A DNA stretch of 64,000 nt from Martinezella rhizogenes (GTDB taxonomy: Bacteria; Pseudomonadota; Alphaproteobacteria; Rhizobiales; Rhizobiaceae): the NCBI GenBank assembly GCA_013322215.1, contig JAAMEZ010000058.1, forward strand, positions 310,001 through 374,000, in the 5' to 3' direction. The translations under genes were made by a program, and so were the position numbers. Of this stretch, positions 17,184 to 26,547 are shown one piece after another. Numbering within the stretch: the stretch's first letter is position 1; every line of letters begins with the position of its first letter. The notes under the pieces are model-generated. The model did no database searches. It was not told the DNA's origin and saw only the letters and a program-made list of their open reading frames with translations.

Positions 17184-17552
17184 TTACAGTACTTCTGGAG
17201 CCAGCGAGATGATCTTCATGTGGTTCTTGGCGCGAAGTTCGCGCGGAACCGGTCCGAAGATACGGGTGCCGATCGGCTCTTTCTTGTTGTCGATGAGGAC
17301 TGCTGCGTTGGTATCGAAGCGGATGACGCTGCCATCCGGACGACGGATGTCCTTGGCGGTACGAACGACAACCGCCTTCATCACGTCACCCTTCTTCACA
17401 CGGCCGCGCGGAATAGCTTCCTTGATCGAAACGACGATAACGTCGCCGATCGAGGCATACTTGCGCTTCGAGCCGCCCAGCACCTTGATGCACATGACAC
17501 GACGTGCGCCGGAATTATCCGCCACGTCGAGGTTTGTTTGCATCTGAATCAT
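17184..17552 (-). CDS. rplN: Ribosomal protein uL14
   Basis: Large-subunit protein that forms a bridge to 16S rRNA and is the docking site of the silencing factor RsfS. The 122-residue product has MIQMQTNLDVADNSGARRVM, KEAIPRGRVKKGDVMKAVVVRT and REKNHMKIISLAPEVL-like end (as read: RAKNHMKIISLAPEVL). It comes 226 bases after rpsQ, a long gap for this operon, and the gap carries two hairpins. Confidence 0.98.
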   Translation of the reverse strand: MIQMQTNLDVADNSGARRVMCIKVLGGSKRKYASIGDVIVVSIKEAIPRGRVKKGDVMKAVVVRTAKDIRRPDGSVIRFDTNAAVLIDNKKEPIGTRIFGPVPRELRAKNHMKIISLAPEVL

Positions 17553-17691
17553 GTCAGGTCGCCTTCTTGTTGTTACCGGAATGGTTGGGCCAATCGACCC
17601 CCTACCCCGGCTTATGGACTAGTGTCTTGTCTGATTATGCCTGGCTTCGGGATCACAAAGGATCGTCTCTGCCGGCCATCAATAAAGCAAA

Positions 17692-17715
17692 AGAACGCCC
17701 GTTCTCGAGCGTCCT
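17692..17715 (-). terminator. Terminator-like hairpin between rpsQ and rplN
   Basis: On the minus strand AGGACGC pairs with GCGTTCT (7 bp, one G-U) around a 10-base loop, followed by TTTGCTTTATTG. A competing smaller hairpin, AGAACG/CGTTCT, uses the same 3' arm. The alternative pairings plus U-rich tail resemble an attenuator. Function is inferred. Confidence 0.45.
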
Positions 17716-17742
17716 GCTTCCAAGCTCGTGCTTCATACAGAT

Positions 17743-17774
17743 ATTTCGCCCAAGCGCAAGGGCCTGAGCGAAAT
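17743..17774 (-). promoter_or_regulatory. Hairpin directly after rpsQ
   Basis: A 10-bp stem with one G-U pair (ATTTCGCTCA with TGGGCGAAAT on the minus strand) starting five bases after the rpsQ stop, with no U-run. It could protect the upstream mRNA 3' end or pair with the downstream attenuator-like element. Confidence 0.4.
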
Positions 17775-17778
17775 TCTG

Positions 17779-18018
17779 TTACTTGGACTGGGCGGAAACG
17801 ACCGTCCAGGTCTTGTCCTTGGAGATCGGCGCGCATTCCTCGATGGAAACGACGTCGCCGGTCTTGTACTGATTGTTTTCGTCGTGAGCCTTGTACTTCT
17901 TGGAACGACGAACGGTCTTCTGGAGCAGCGGGTGAGCGAAACGACGCTCAACGCGGACAACTACCGTCTTCTCGTTCTTGTCGCTGACCACGACGCCCTG
18001 CAGAATGCGCTTCGGCAT
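17779..18018 (-). CDS. rpsQ: Ribosomal protein uS17
   Basis: Small-subunit primary assembly protein with an OB fold, 79 residues. It begins MPKRILQGVVVSDKNEKTVVV and includes HPLLQKTVRRSKKYKAHDE; the C-terminus is GDVVSIEECAPISKDKTW. It lies 12 bases after rpmC and is followed by the 226-base structured gap before rplN. Confidence 0.98.
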   Translation of the reverse strand: MPKRILQGVVVSDKNEKTVVVRVERRFAHPLLQKTVRRSKKYKAHDENNQYKTGDVVSIEECAPISKDKTWTVVSAQSK

Positions 18019-18030
18019 GTTATTCTTCCT

Positions 18031-18231
18031 TTAGGCCTTTGCTTCTGCCGCCTTCTGGCGGGCAATGGTTTTTACGCGAGCGATGTCCTTACGGACTTCG
18101 TTGATGCGCGAGGACTTCTCGAGCTGGCCGGTCGCCTTCTGAAAGCGCAGGTTGAACTGCTCCTTCTTCAGCTTGGCAAGCTCGTCCTTGAGTTGGTCGG
18201 CGCTCAGGGCGCGAACATCTGCGGCTTTCAT
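18031..18231 (-). CDS. rpmC: Ribosomal protein uL29
   Basis: Small helical large-subunit protein at the tunnel exit, where trigger factor and SRP dock. The 66-residue product has MKAADVRALSADQLKDELAKLKKEQFNLR and the final KTIARQKAAEAKA. The ATG at 18231 has AAGGAAGAAGCTC upstream; the longer frame that runs back into rplP is ignored. Confidence 0.97.
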   Translation of the reverse strand: MKAADVRALSADQLKDELAKLKKEQFNLRFQKATGQLEKSSRINEVRKDIARVKTIARQKAAEAKA

Positions 18232-18242
18232 GAGCTTCTTCC

Positions 18243-18656
18243 TTACTCTGCAATGCGCTGAACGAAGCGCGTCTTGACCGAGAGCTTGGCAGCGCCGAGG
18301 CGCAGAGCCTCGCGAGCGATTTCTTCGCTCACACCGTCGATCTCGAACATCATACGGCCGGGCTTGACCTTGCATGCCCAGTATTCGACAGAGCCCTTAC
18401 CTTTACCCATACGGACTTCGGTCGGCTTTGCGGTTACCGGAACATCCGGGAACACGCGGATCCATACACGGCCGGCGCGCTTCATATAGCGCGTGATCGC
18501 GCGGCGAGCCGCTTCGATCTCGCGAGCGTTGACGCGGTTGGGCTCCTGCGACTTCAGGCCGAATTCGCCGAACGCCAGATCAGAACCACCCTTGGCAACG
18601 CCCTTGATGCGGCCCTTGAATTGCTTGCGGTACTTCGTACGCTTTGGCTGCAACAT
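18243..18656 (-). CDS. rplP: Ribosomal protein uL16
   Basis: Large-subunit protein next to the A-site tRNA elbow, needed for peptidyl transfer. The 137-residue product starts MLQPKRTKYRKQFKGRIKG and has VWIRVFPDVPVTAKPTEVRMGKGKG, including the basic loop that reaches toward the peptidyl-transferase centre. It lies 36 bases after rpsC. Confidence 0.98.
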   Translation of the reverse strand: MLQPKRTKYRKQFKGRIKGVAKGGSDLAFGEFGLKSQEPNRVNAREIEAARRAITRYMKRAGRVWIRVFPDVPVTAKPTEVRMGKGKGSVEYWACKVKPGRMMFEIDGVSEEIAREALRLGAAKLSVKTRFVQRIAE

Positions 18657-18692
18657 TTTCTTATTCTCCGAACTTATCTGCCACGTACGCTA

Positions 18693-19418
18693 TCAAGCGT
18701 TGTCGCGGCGACGGTCTCTATCGCGATCGCGGCTAGCCGGACCCTGGGCGTCGCCTTCGAGCGCGCGGCGTTCGGAGGCCATCGGATCGTGCTCAAGGAT
18801 TTCGCCCTTGAAGATCCAGACCTTGATGCCGCAGATACCGAAAGCGGTTTCTGCTTCAGCCGTACCGTAGTCGATGTCGGCGCGCAGCGTATGCAGCGGC
18901 ACGCGACCTTCGCGGTACCATTCCGTACGAGCGATTTCAGCACCGCCGAGACGACCGGCGCAGGTGATCTTGATGCCTTCGGCGCCAAGACGCATCGCGG
19001 ACTGAACGGCGCGCTTCATGGCGCGACGGAAAGCAACACGGCGTTCCAGCTGCTGAGCGATCGACTGGGCAACCAGCGTCGCGTCGATTTCCGGCTTGCG
19101 AACTTCAACGATGTTGAGGTGCGTTTCGGAATTCGTCATGTCCGACAGCTTCTTGCGGAGCTTGTCGATGTCAGCGCCCTTCTTGCCGATGATCAGGCCC
19201 GGACGAGCCGAGTGGATCGTGACGCGGCACTTCTTGTGCGGACGCTCGATGACCACCTTGGAGATACCAGCCTGCTTCAGTTCGTTCATGACGAACTTGC
19301 GCATCTTCAGGTCTTCGTGGAGGAGCTGGCCGTACTCGGCATTGTCCGCGAACCAGCGGCTATCCCAAGTGCGGTTGATGCCAAGACGAAAGCCGATCGG
19401 ATTGATTTTCTGACCCAT
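18693..19418 (-). CDS. rpsC: Ribosomal protein uS3
   Basis: Small-subunit protein at the mRNA entry tunnel with helicase-like activity. The 241-residue product has MGQKINPIGFRLGINRTWDS, the KH motif GLIIGKKGADIDKLRKKL and GRLGGAEIARTEWYREGRVPLHTLRADIDYG. The C-terminal tail is Arg/Asp-rich (RDRDRDRRRDNA). Its ATG overlaps the rplV stop by one base (TAATG). Confidence 0.98.
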   Translation of the reverse strand: MGQKINPIGFRLGINRTWDSRWFADNAEYGQLLHEDLKMRKFVMNELKQAGISKVVIERPHKKCRVTIHSARPGLIIGKKGADIDKLRKKLSDMTNSETHLNIVEVRKPEIDATLVAQSIAQQLERRVAFRRAMKRAVQSAMRLGAEGIKITCAGRLGGAEIARTEWYREGRVPLHTLRADIDYGTAEAETAFGICGIKVWIFKGEILEHDPMASERRALEGDAQGPASRDRDRDRRRDNA

Positions 19419-19807
19419 TATGCGGCCTCCCCTTGAGCTTCCACTTCACGAACGACGATCGTCAGGTGCGCGAACGGACGCTCGATGCGAGACGCACGGC
19501 CGCGGCCACGAGCGTGGAAACGCTTCATGACGATCGACTTGCCGACGTAAGCTTCCGCTACGACCAGCGAGTCAACGTCGAGATCGTGGTTGTTTTCTGC
19601 ATTGGCGATCGCAGATTCGAGCGTCTTCTTCACGGCGCCAGCGATGCGCTTGCGCGAGAATTCCAGCTCTGCGAGCGCGCGATCAACCTTCTTGCCACGG
19701 ATCGAAGCCGCGACCAGGTTGAGCTTCTGCGGGCTGACGCGGAGCGTGCGCGCAACTGCCTGCGCCTCATTGTCCTTCAGCCGGCGTTCGGTTTTTGCCT
19801 TGCCCAT
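19418..19807 (-). CDS. rplV: Ribosomal protein uL22
   Basis: Large-subunit protein whose long loop lines the peptide exit tunnel near the macrolide site. The 129-residue product has ARTLRVSPQKLNLVAASIRGKKVDRAL, and the loop KRFHARGRGRASRIERPFAHLTIVV. It sits two bases after rpsS and overlaps rpsC by one. Confidence 0.98.
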   Translation of the reverse strand: MGKAKTERRLKDNEAQAVARTLRVSPQKLNLVAASIRGKKVDRALAELEFSRKRIAGAVKKTLESAIANAENNHDLDVDSLVVAEAYVGKSIVMKRFHARGRGRASRIERPFAHLTIVVREVEAQGEAA

Positions 19808-19809
19808 TG

Positions 19810-20088
19810 TTACTTCCTCTTCGCCTTCTTGTCCGCACCGTGACCATAGTAGGTACGGGTCGGGGCGAACTCGCCGAACTTGTGTCCGACCATGTCTTCA
19901 TTGACGCTGACCGGAATGTGCTTGCTGCCGTTGTAGACGCCGAAGGTCAGACCAACGAACTGCGGCATGATGGTGGAGCGACGGCTCCACATCTTGATTA
20001 CTTCGTTACGTCCGCCTTCACGCACCTTCTCAGCCTTCTTGAGAAGATAGCCGTCAACAAACGGACCTTTCCATACTGAACGAGCCAC
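19810..20088 (-). CDS. rpsS: Ribosomal protein uS19
   Basis: Small-subunit head protein that binds 16S rRNA with uS13, 92 residues. Landmarks are MARSVWKGPFVDGYLLKKAE, KMWSRRSTIMPQFVGLTFGVYNG (split around Thr14) and the final FAPTRTYYGHGADKKAKRK. It lies 15 bases after rplB. Confidence 0.98.
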   Translation of the reverse strand: MARSVWKGPFVDGYLLKKAEKVREGGRNEVIKMWSRRSTIMPQFVGLTFGVYNGSKHIPVSVNEDMVGHKFGEFAPTRTYYGHGADKKAKRK

Positions 20089-20103
20089 TTGAGACTTCCT
20101 CTC

Positions 20104-20940
20104 TTACTTCTTGCGCTGATGGCGCGAGCGCATAATCATCTTGTCGGTCGACTTGTTCGACCGCGTACGCTTGCCCTTGGTCGGCTTGCCCCACGGGGTC
20201 ACCGGATGGCGACCACCAGAGGTGCGGCCTTCACCACCGCCGTGCGGATGGTCGACCGGGTTCATGACAACGCCGCGGTTATGCGGCTTCTTGCCACGCC
20301 AACGCGAACGACCGGCCTTACCGTCGTTGATGTTGGCATGATCCGGGTTCGAAACCGCGCCGATCGTTGCCAGGCAATTGCCATGCACGAGGCGCTGTTC
20401 GCCAGAATTCAGGCGAAGGATCGCCATACCCTGGTCGCGACCGACGAGCTGGGCGTAGGAACCGGCGGAGCGAGCGATCTGACCACCCTTGCCCGGCTTC
20501 ATTTCCACGTTGTGGATGATGGAGCCGACCGGGATGAACTGAAGCGGCATGGTGTTGCCCGGCTTCACGTCCACTGCCTTTTCCGAAGCGATGACCTTGT
20601 CGCCGGCAGCGAGGCGCTGCGGAGCGAGGATGTAGGCCAGTTCGCCGTCCGTGTACTTCACCAGAGCGATGTAAGCGGTACGGTTCGGATCGTATTCGAT
20701 GCGCTCGACCGATGCTTCAACGTCGAACTTGCGACGCTTGAAGTCGACCAGACGATAGCTGCGCTTGTGACCACCGCCCTGGAAGCGGACGGTGATGCGG
20801 CCGGTGTTGTTACGGCCACCCTTGGAGGTGAGGCCTTCCGTCAGCGTCTTGACCGGCTTGCCCTTGTAGAGCGAGGAGCGATCGACGATGACCAGCTGAC
20901 GCTGGCTCGGGGTCGTCGGATTGAATGTTTTCAATGCCAT
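20104..20940 (-). CDS. rplB: Ribosomal protein uL2
   Basis: Large-subunit core protein needed for subunit joining and peptidyl transfer, 278 residues. It has the OB and SH3-like domains, with KPVKTLTEGLTSKGGRNNTG near the start and the signature NPVDHPHGGGEGRTSGGRHP, whose His is close to the catalytic centre. It lies 11 bases after rplW. Confidence 0.99.
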   Translation of the reverse strand: MALKTFNPTTPSQRQLVIVDRSSLYKGKPVKTLTEGLTSKGGRNNTGRITVRFQGGGHKRSYRLVDFKRRKFDVEASVERIEYDPNRTAYIALVKYTDGELAYILAPQRLAAGDKVIASEKAVDVKPGNTMPLQFIPVGSIIHNVEMKPGKGGQIARSAGSYAQLVGRDQGMAILRLNSGEQRLVHGNCLATIGAVSNPDHANINDGKAGRSRWRGKKPHNRGVVMNPVDHPHGGGEGRTSGGRHPVTPWGKPTKGKRTRSNKSTDKMIMRSRHQRKK

Positions 20941-20951
20941 TTTCTTATTCC

Positions 20952-21245
20952 TCAGAGACCGGTGGAGACGTCGATCGACTGGCCTTCGGCGAGCGTCACA
21001 ACAGCCTTCTTCACGTCCTTCTGCTTGCCGACGAGACCCTTGAACCGCTTGGTCTTGCCGAGGCGCAGCAGAGTGTTAACGGCCGTAACCTTGACGCCGA
21101 AGAGCGCTTCGACGGCAGCCTTGATTTCCGGCTTCGTCGCGGTCTTGGCAACGTTGAAAACAACCTGGTTATTGTCCGAAAGCAGCGTGGACTTTTCGGT
21201 GATCGCAGGAGAAACGATCACATCGTAATGGCGAAGATCCGTCAC
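20952..21245 (-). CDS. rplW: Ribosomal protein uL23
   Basis: Tunnel-exit protein and main docking site for trigger factor and SRP, 97 residues. It starts MTDLRHYDVIVSPAITEKST and has FNVAKTATKPEIKAAVEALFGVKV, with the KTKRFKG basic loop. It overlaps the rplD stop by four bases (ATGA), so the pair is translationally coupled. Confidence 0.98.
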   Translation of the reverse strand: MTDLRHYDVIVSPAITEKSTLLSDNNQVVFNVAKTATKPEIKAAVEALFGVKVTAVNTLLRLGKTKRFKGLVGKQKDVKKAVVTLAEGQSIDVSTGL

Positions 21246-21862
21246 TTGAATCGCTCCTCTAGAGCTTCAACTGCAGCCTTGGACAGCACGAGCTTGCCGC
21301 GGCGCAGGATGTCGTAAACGTTGATGCCCTGAACCGGCAGAACATCGATATTCGGAATGTTCTGGGCTGCGAGCTTGAAGTTGCTGTCGAGTTCAGCGCC
21401 GCCGATGAACAGAGCGTTCGTCAGGCCGAGCGTCTCGAAAGCGCCAGCGAGTGCCTTGGTCTTGGCTTCGGTAGCGACGAGATTGTCGATAACAATCACG
21501 TCTTCAGCCTTGAACTTGGCCGAGAGAGCGTGACGCAGGCCGAGGGCGCGAACCTTCTTCGGCAGATCATGCTCGTGGCTGCGGGCGACCGGGCCGTGAG
21601 CCTTACCGCCGCCGCGGAACTGCGGAGCGCGAGCCGAATGGTGACGAGCGCGGCCCGTACCCTTCTGCTTGTACATCTTGGCGCCGGTGCGCGCTACGTC
21701 CGCGCGGCCCTTGGCCTGATGCGTGCCCTGCTGCTTCTTGGCAAGCTGCCAGCGAATAACGCGAGCGAGAATGTCTTCACGCGGCTCGAGGCCGAAAATC
21801 GCATCAGAAAGGGAAACCTTCCCGGCGTCTTTGCCCTCAAGGGTCTTGACGTTGAATTCCAT
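21242..21862 (-). CDS. rplD: Ribosomal protein uL4
   Basis: Large-subunit protein with a loop in the peptide tunnel; in E. coli it also represses the S10 operon by attenuation. The 206-residue product has VIRWQLAKKQQGTHQAKGRADV and the tunnel loop KMYKQKGTGRARHHSARAPQ. The ATG at 21862 (MEFNVKTLEGKDAG) has GGGAGCC upstream; the 27-codon extension is ignored. Confidence 0.98.
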   Translation of the reverse strand: MEFNVKTLEGKDAGKVSLSDAIFGLEPREDILARVIRWQLAKKQQGTHQAKGRADVARTGAKMYKQKGTGRARHHSARAPQFRGGGKAHGPVARSHEHDLPKKVRALGLRHALSAKFKAEDVIVIDNLVATEAKTKALAGAFETLGLTNALFIGGAELDSNFKLAAQNIPNIDVLPVQGINVYDILRRGKLVLSKAAVEALEERFK

Positions 21863-21875
21863 TGGTTTGGCTCCC

Positions 21876-22517
21876 TTACTTCGCTGCCGACTTGACGGCG
21901 TCGCGCACGATGATCCAGGCACCCTTGGAGCCGGGAACCGCACCCTTGACCAGGATCAGACCACGATCTTCGTCGGTCGATACTACTTCAAGGTTCTGCG
22001 TCGTAACGCGCGTCTGGCCCATGTGACCAGCCATCTTCTTGTTCTTGAACACCTTGCCCGGGTCCTGGCGCGAGCCGGTCGAACCGTGCGAACGGTGCGA
22101 AACCGACACACCGTGCGTGGCGCGCAGACCGCCGAAGCCATGGCGCTTGATGGCGCCGGCAAAGCCCTTACCGATCGTCGTGCCGGTCACGTCGACGAGC
22201 TGACCCGCCGTGAAGTGACCTGCGTTGAGTTCGGTGCCGACTTCAAGCAGATTGTCTTCCGTGACACGGAATTCTGCGAGCTTGGCCTTCGGCTCCACGC
22301 TTGCAACGGCGAAATGGCCGCGAAGAGCCTTCGTCGTGTTCTTAACTTTAGCCTGGCCGGCACCGAGCTGAACTGCGGTGTAGCCATTCTTTTCAACTGT
22401 GCGCTGGGCTACGACCTGGCAGCCTTCCATACGCAATACGGTAACCGGGACATGCTCGCCGGCGTCGTTATAGACGCGGGTCATTCCCACCTTCTGTGCA
22501 ATCACACCTGAACGCAT
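21876..22517 (-). CDS. rplC: Ribosomal protein uL3
   Basis: Early assembly protein of the large subunit near the peptidyl-transferase centre, 213 residues. It has MRSGVIAQKVGMTRVYNDAG, GFAGAIKRHGFGGLRATHGVSVSHRSHGSTG (read across about residues 120-150) and GKKMAGHMG-like KNKKMAGHMGQTRVTTQN. The Gln in the GSTGSRQDPG loop is the site methylated by PrmB in relatives. I chose ATG 22517, with AAGGATT upstream, over a GTG-like start six codons earlier. Confidence 0.97.
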   Translation of the reverse strand: MRSGVIAQKVGMTRVYNDAGEHVPVTVLRMEGCQVVAQRTVEKNGYTAVQLGAGQAKVKNTTKALRGHFAVASVEPKAKLAEFRVTEDNLLEVGTELNAGHFTAGQLVDVTGTTIGKGFAGAIKRHGFGGLRATHGVSVSHRSHGSTGSRQDPGKVFKNKKMAGHMGQTRVTTQNLEVVSTDEDRGLILVKGAVPGSKGAWIIVRDAVKSAAK

Positions 22518-22556
22518 CGGTTCAATCCTTCTCACTCAGCTCGAAGACCGGAGGTC

Positions 22557-22865
22557 TTAGAGCTTGATCTCAACATCGACACCGGCGGCGAGATCGAGCT
22601 TCATCAGCGCGTCTACCGTCTGCGGGGTCGGGTCAACGATGTCGAGGAGGCGCTTATGCGTGCGCATCTCGAACTGCTCGCGGCTCTTCTTGTCGATGTG
22701 CGGGGACCGGTTTACCGTAAACTTCTCGATACGAGTCGGAAGCGGAACGGGGCCCCGGACGCTAGCACCGGTGCGCTTCGCCGTCGACACGATCTCGCGC
22801 GTGGACGCATCGAGAATTCGGTGATCGAACGCCTTCAGGCGAATGCGGATATTTTGGCCGTTCAT
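22557..22865 (-). CDS. rpsJ: Ribosomal protein uS10 (NusE)
   Basis: Small-subunit head protein, also the NusE partner of NusG that links ribosome and RNA polymerase. The 102-residue product has MNGQNIRIRLKAFDHRILDAST, GPVPLPTRIEKFTVNRSPHID and the final KLDLAAGVDVEIKL. It opens the S10 segment, 310 bases after tuf, with AAGGAT as ribosome site. Confidence 0.98.
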   Translation of the reverse strand: MNGQNIRIRLKAFDHRILDASTREIVSTAKRTGASVRGPVPLPTRIEKFTVNRSPHIDKKSREQFEMRTHKRLLDIVDPTPQTVDALMKLDLAAGVDVEIKL

Positions 22866-23175
22866 TCGACGTTATCCTTGTGTTTGTTATCTCGCGTGCC
22901 TCTCGAAAAAGGGCACGGATTGTTCTGTTTCCTAAGGCGGACCACCGGTTTCAAAGATCGAGAGGGACGCCGGCGACGGCATCCCCATCCACTCTTTAGG
23001 CCTTTCGGCCCACCTTATTGTTAATTTCATTGGCCGCTTCGTCATCCGAAGCAGCGCGCAAATCGCGCTCGCGCGCCATTTGCAACATTTCTATGTCATA
23101 AGCAAGCGGCTACAGCCGCTTGCATCATAATATTGTCATCGAATCGGCCACTCGGATGGAGTGGCCGCCTTCGAA
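22866..23175 (-). promoter_or_regulatory. tuf-rpsJ spacer: likely S10 leader region with hairpins
   Basis: 310 bases without a recognised gene. On the minus strand, in order from tuf: hairpin GGCCACTC/GAGTGGCC (23146-23166); hairpin CAAGCGGC/GCCGCTTG (23103-23122); a 30-codon open frame from ATG 23088 to TAA 22996 with no clear ribosome site; small hairpin GGCC-GAAA-GGCC (about 23000-23011); and a 9-bp stem GGGATGCCG/CGGCGTCCC with TCGC loop (about 22963-22984). None has a strong U-run. This is the place where an S10 promoter and an L4-type leader would be expected; no consensus promoter was seen. Confidence 0.45.
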
Positions 23176-24351
<1,176 letters not shown>

Positions 24352-24417
24352 TTTCGGCTCTCCGTTTTCCTGTCCCCTGGGGGATCAATTCTTGTTATCG
24401 GTCAATTGGTATTCCGG

Positions 24418-26517
24418 TCACTTCTGACCGGAATACTTTGCCTGGATTTCCTGTGCGACGTTCGACGGAACCGGCGCATAATGATCGAAGGTCATCGTGT
24501 ATTGTGCACGGCCCTGAGACATCGAACGCAGGTTATCCACGTACTTGAACATGTTCGCCAGCGGGACGTTCGCGTTGATGACAACAGCGATACCGCGGCT
24601 TTCCTGGCCCTGGATCTGACCACGACGCGAGTTCAGGTCGCCGATGACGTCGCCGACGTAATCTTCCGGCGTTACGACTTCGACCTTCATCATCGGCTCG
24701 AGGAGCTGGGCACCAGCTTCGCGGGCTGCTTCACGGAAGCAAGCGCGGGAAGCGATTTCGAAGGCCAGAACCGACGAGTCGACGTCGTGGAAGGCACCAT
24801 CGATGAGCGTCGCCTTGACGCCGAGCATCGGGAAGCCAGCCAGCGGGCCGGAAGACAGAACGCTTTCGATACCCTTCTGAACGCCCGGGATGTATTCCTT
24901 CGGAACGGAACCGCCGACGATCTTGGACTCGAACTTGAAGTCGTCGCCGTCCGGGTTCGGTTCGAACACGATCTTGACGCGCGCGAACTGACCGGTACCA
25001 CCCGACTGCTTCTTGTGGGTGTAGTCCTTTTCCGTCTGACGCGTGATGGTTTCGCGGTAAGCAACCTGCGGCGCGCCGACGGTAGCTTCGACCTTGAATT
25101 CACGACGCATGCGATCGACGATGATGTCGAGGTGAAGTTCACCCATGCCGGCGATGATCGTCTGACCCGATTCCTGATCCGTCTTCACGCGGAAGGACGG
25201 ATCTTCGGCAGCCAGACGGTTGAGCGCGAGGCCCATCTTTTCCTGGTCGCCCTTGGTCTTCGGCTCGATCGCGATCTGGATGACCGGCTCGGGGAATTCC
25301 ATGCGCTCGAGGATAACCGGCTTCAGCGGATCGCAGAGCGTATCGCCAGTGGTGGTTTCCTTGAGGCCGGCCAGAGCAACGATGTCGCCAGCGAAGGCTT
25401 CTTCGATGTCTTCACGCGAGTTGGAGTGCATCTGCAGCATGCGGCCGACGCGCTCGCGCTTGTCCTTGACCGTGTTGATGACCGATGCGCCCTTTTCGAG
25501 CTTGCCGGAGTAAATGCGGGCGAAGGTGAGCGAGCCGACGAAGGGATCGTTCATGATCTTGAATGCCAGCATGGACAACGGCTCGCTGTCGTCAGCGTGA
25601 CGTTCGATTTCGGCTTCCGTCTTGAAGTCGATGCCCTTGATCGCCGGAATATCGAGCGGCGACGGCAGGTAATCGACAACGGCGTCGAGCAGCGGCTGAA
25701 CACCCTTGTTCTTGAAGGCGGTGCCGCAGAACATCGGATGGAACTTGACGTCGATCGTGCCGCGACGGACGAGCGCGCGGATCTGATCGTTGTCAGGCAG
25801 GTTGCCTTCGAGGTAGGCTTCGGTCGCGGCTTCGTCGATCTCGACAACGGTCTCGATCAGCTTTTCGCGGTATTCAGCAGCCTTGGCCTTCATGTCTTCC
25901 GGAATTTCGACGACGTCCCACTGAGCGCCGAGCGATTCGTCGCGCCAGATGAGAGCGTTCATCTCGATCAGGTCGACAACGCCCTTGAAATCGCTTTCAG
26001 CGCCGATCGGCAGCTGCATAACGACGGCGGTCGCGCCGAGGCGGGTCTTGATCATCTCGACCGAGCGATAGAAGTCAGCGCCGGTCTTGTCCATCTTGTT
26101 GCAGAAGATCATGCGCGGAACATGATACTTCTCAGCCTGACGCCATACGGTTTCCGTCTGCGGCTCAACGCCGGCATTGGCGTCGAGCAGAGCGATGGCA
26201 CCGTCGAGAACACGCAGCGAACGCTCGACTTCGATGGTGAAGTCGACGTGGCCGGGGGTGTCGATGATGTTGAAGCGGCGAGTCTTGCCGTCGCGGCCCT
26301 TCCAGAAGGTGGTCGTAGCAGCAGAAGTGATCGTGATGCCACGCTCCTGCTCCTGCTCCATCCAGTCCATGGTGGCTGCGCCGTCGTGCACTTCGCCGAT
26401 CTTGTGCGACTTGCCGGTGTAGTAAAGAATACGCTCGGTCGTCGTGGTCTTGCCGGCGTCGATGTGCGCCATGATACCGAAATTGCGGTAGTCTTCGATT
26501 TTATATTCGCGAGCCAT
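24418..26517 (-). CDS. fusA: Elongation factor G
   Basis: GTPase that drives tRNA-mRNA translocation and, with RRF, ribosome recycling. The 699-residue product has AHIDAGKTTTTERILYYTG (G1), DTPGHVDFT (G3), NKMDKTGADF (G4), a full five-domain layout and the domain IV tip region SGGTGQFARVKI. It ends AKYSGQK. The ATG at 26517 has AAAGGCAG upstream. It follows rpsG by 30 bases. Confidence 0.99.
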   Translation of the reverse strand: MAREYKIEDYRNFGIMAHIDAGKTTTTERILYYTGKSHKIGEVHDGAATMDWMEQEQERGITITSAATTTFWKGRDGKTRRFNIIDTPGHVDFTIEVERSLRVLDGAIALLDANAGVEPQTETVWRQAEKYHVPRMIFCNKMDKTGADFYRSVEMIKTRLGATAVVMQLPIGAESDFKGVVDLIEMNALIWRDESLGAQWDVVEIPEDMKAKAAEYREKLIETVVEIDEAATEAYLEGNLPDNDQIRALVRRGTIDVKFHPMFCGTAFKNKGVQPLLDAVVDYLPSPLDIPAIKGIDFKTEAEIERHADDSEPLSMLAFKIMNDPFVGSLTFARIYSGKLEKGASVINTVKDKRERVGRMLQMHSNSREDIEEAFAGDIVALAGLKETTTGDTLCDPLKPVILERMEFPEPVIQIAIEPKTKGDQEKMGLALNRLAAEDPSFRVKTDQESGQTIIAGMGELHLDIIVDRMRREFKVEATVGAPQVAYRETITRQTEKDYTHKKQSGGTGQFARVKIVFEPNPDGDDFKFESKIVGGSVPKEYIPGVQKGIESVLSSGPLAGFPMLGVKATLIDGAFHDVDSSVLAFEIASRACFREAAREAGAQLLEPMMKVEVVTPEDYVGDVIGDLNSRRGQIQGQESRGIAVVINANVPLANMFKYVDNLRSMSQGRAQYTMTFDHYAPVPSNVAQEIQAKYSGQK

Positions 26518-26547
26518 AATGGACTGCCTTTCCGAAACCGTTCGGGA

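Noticed and set aside
17692..17705. AGAACG/CGTTCT hairpin as a full terminator inside the S10 segment
   Set aside because: Its stem is only 6 bp with a 2-base loop, and downstream genes are essential. I list it as part of an attenuator-like element, not as a full stop.
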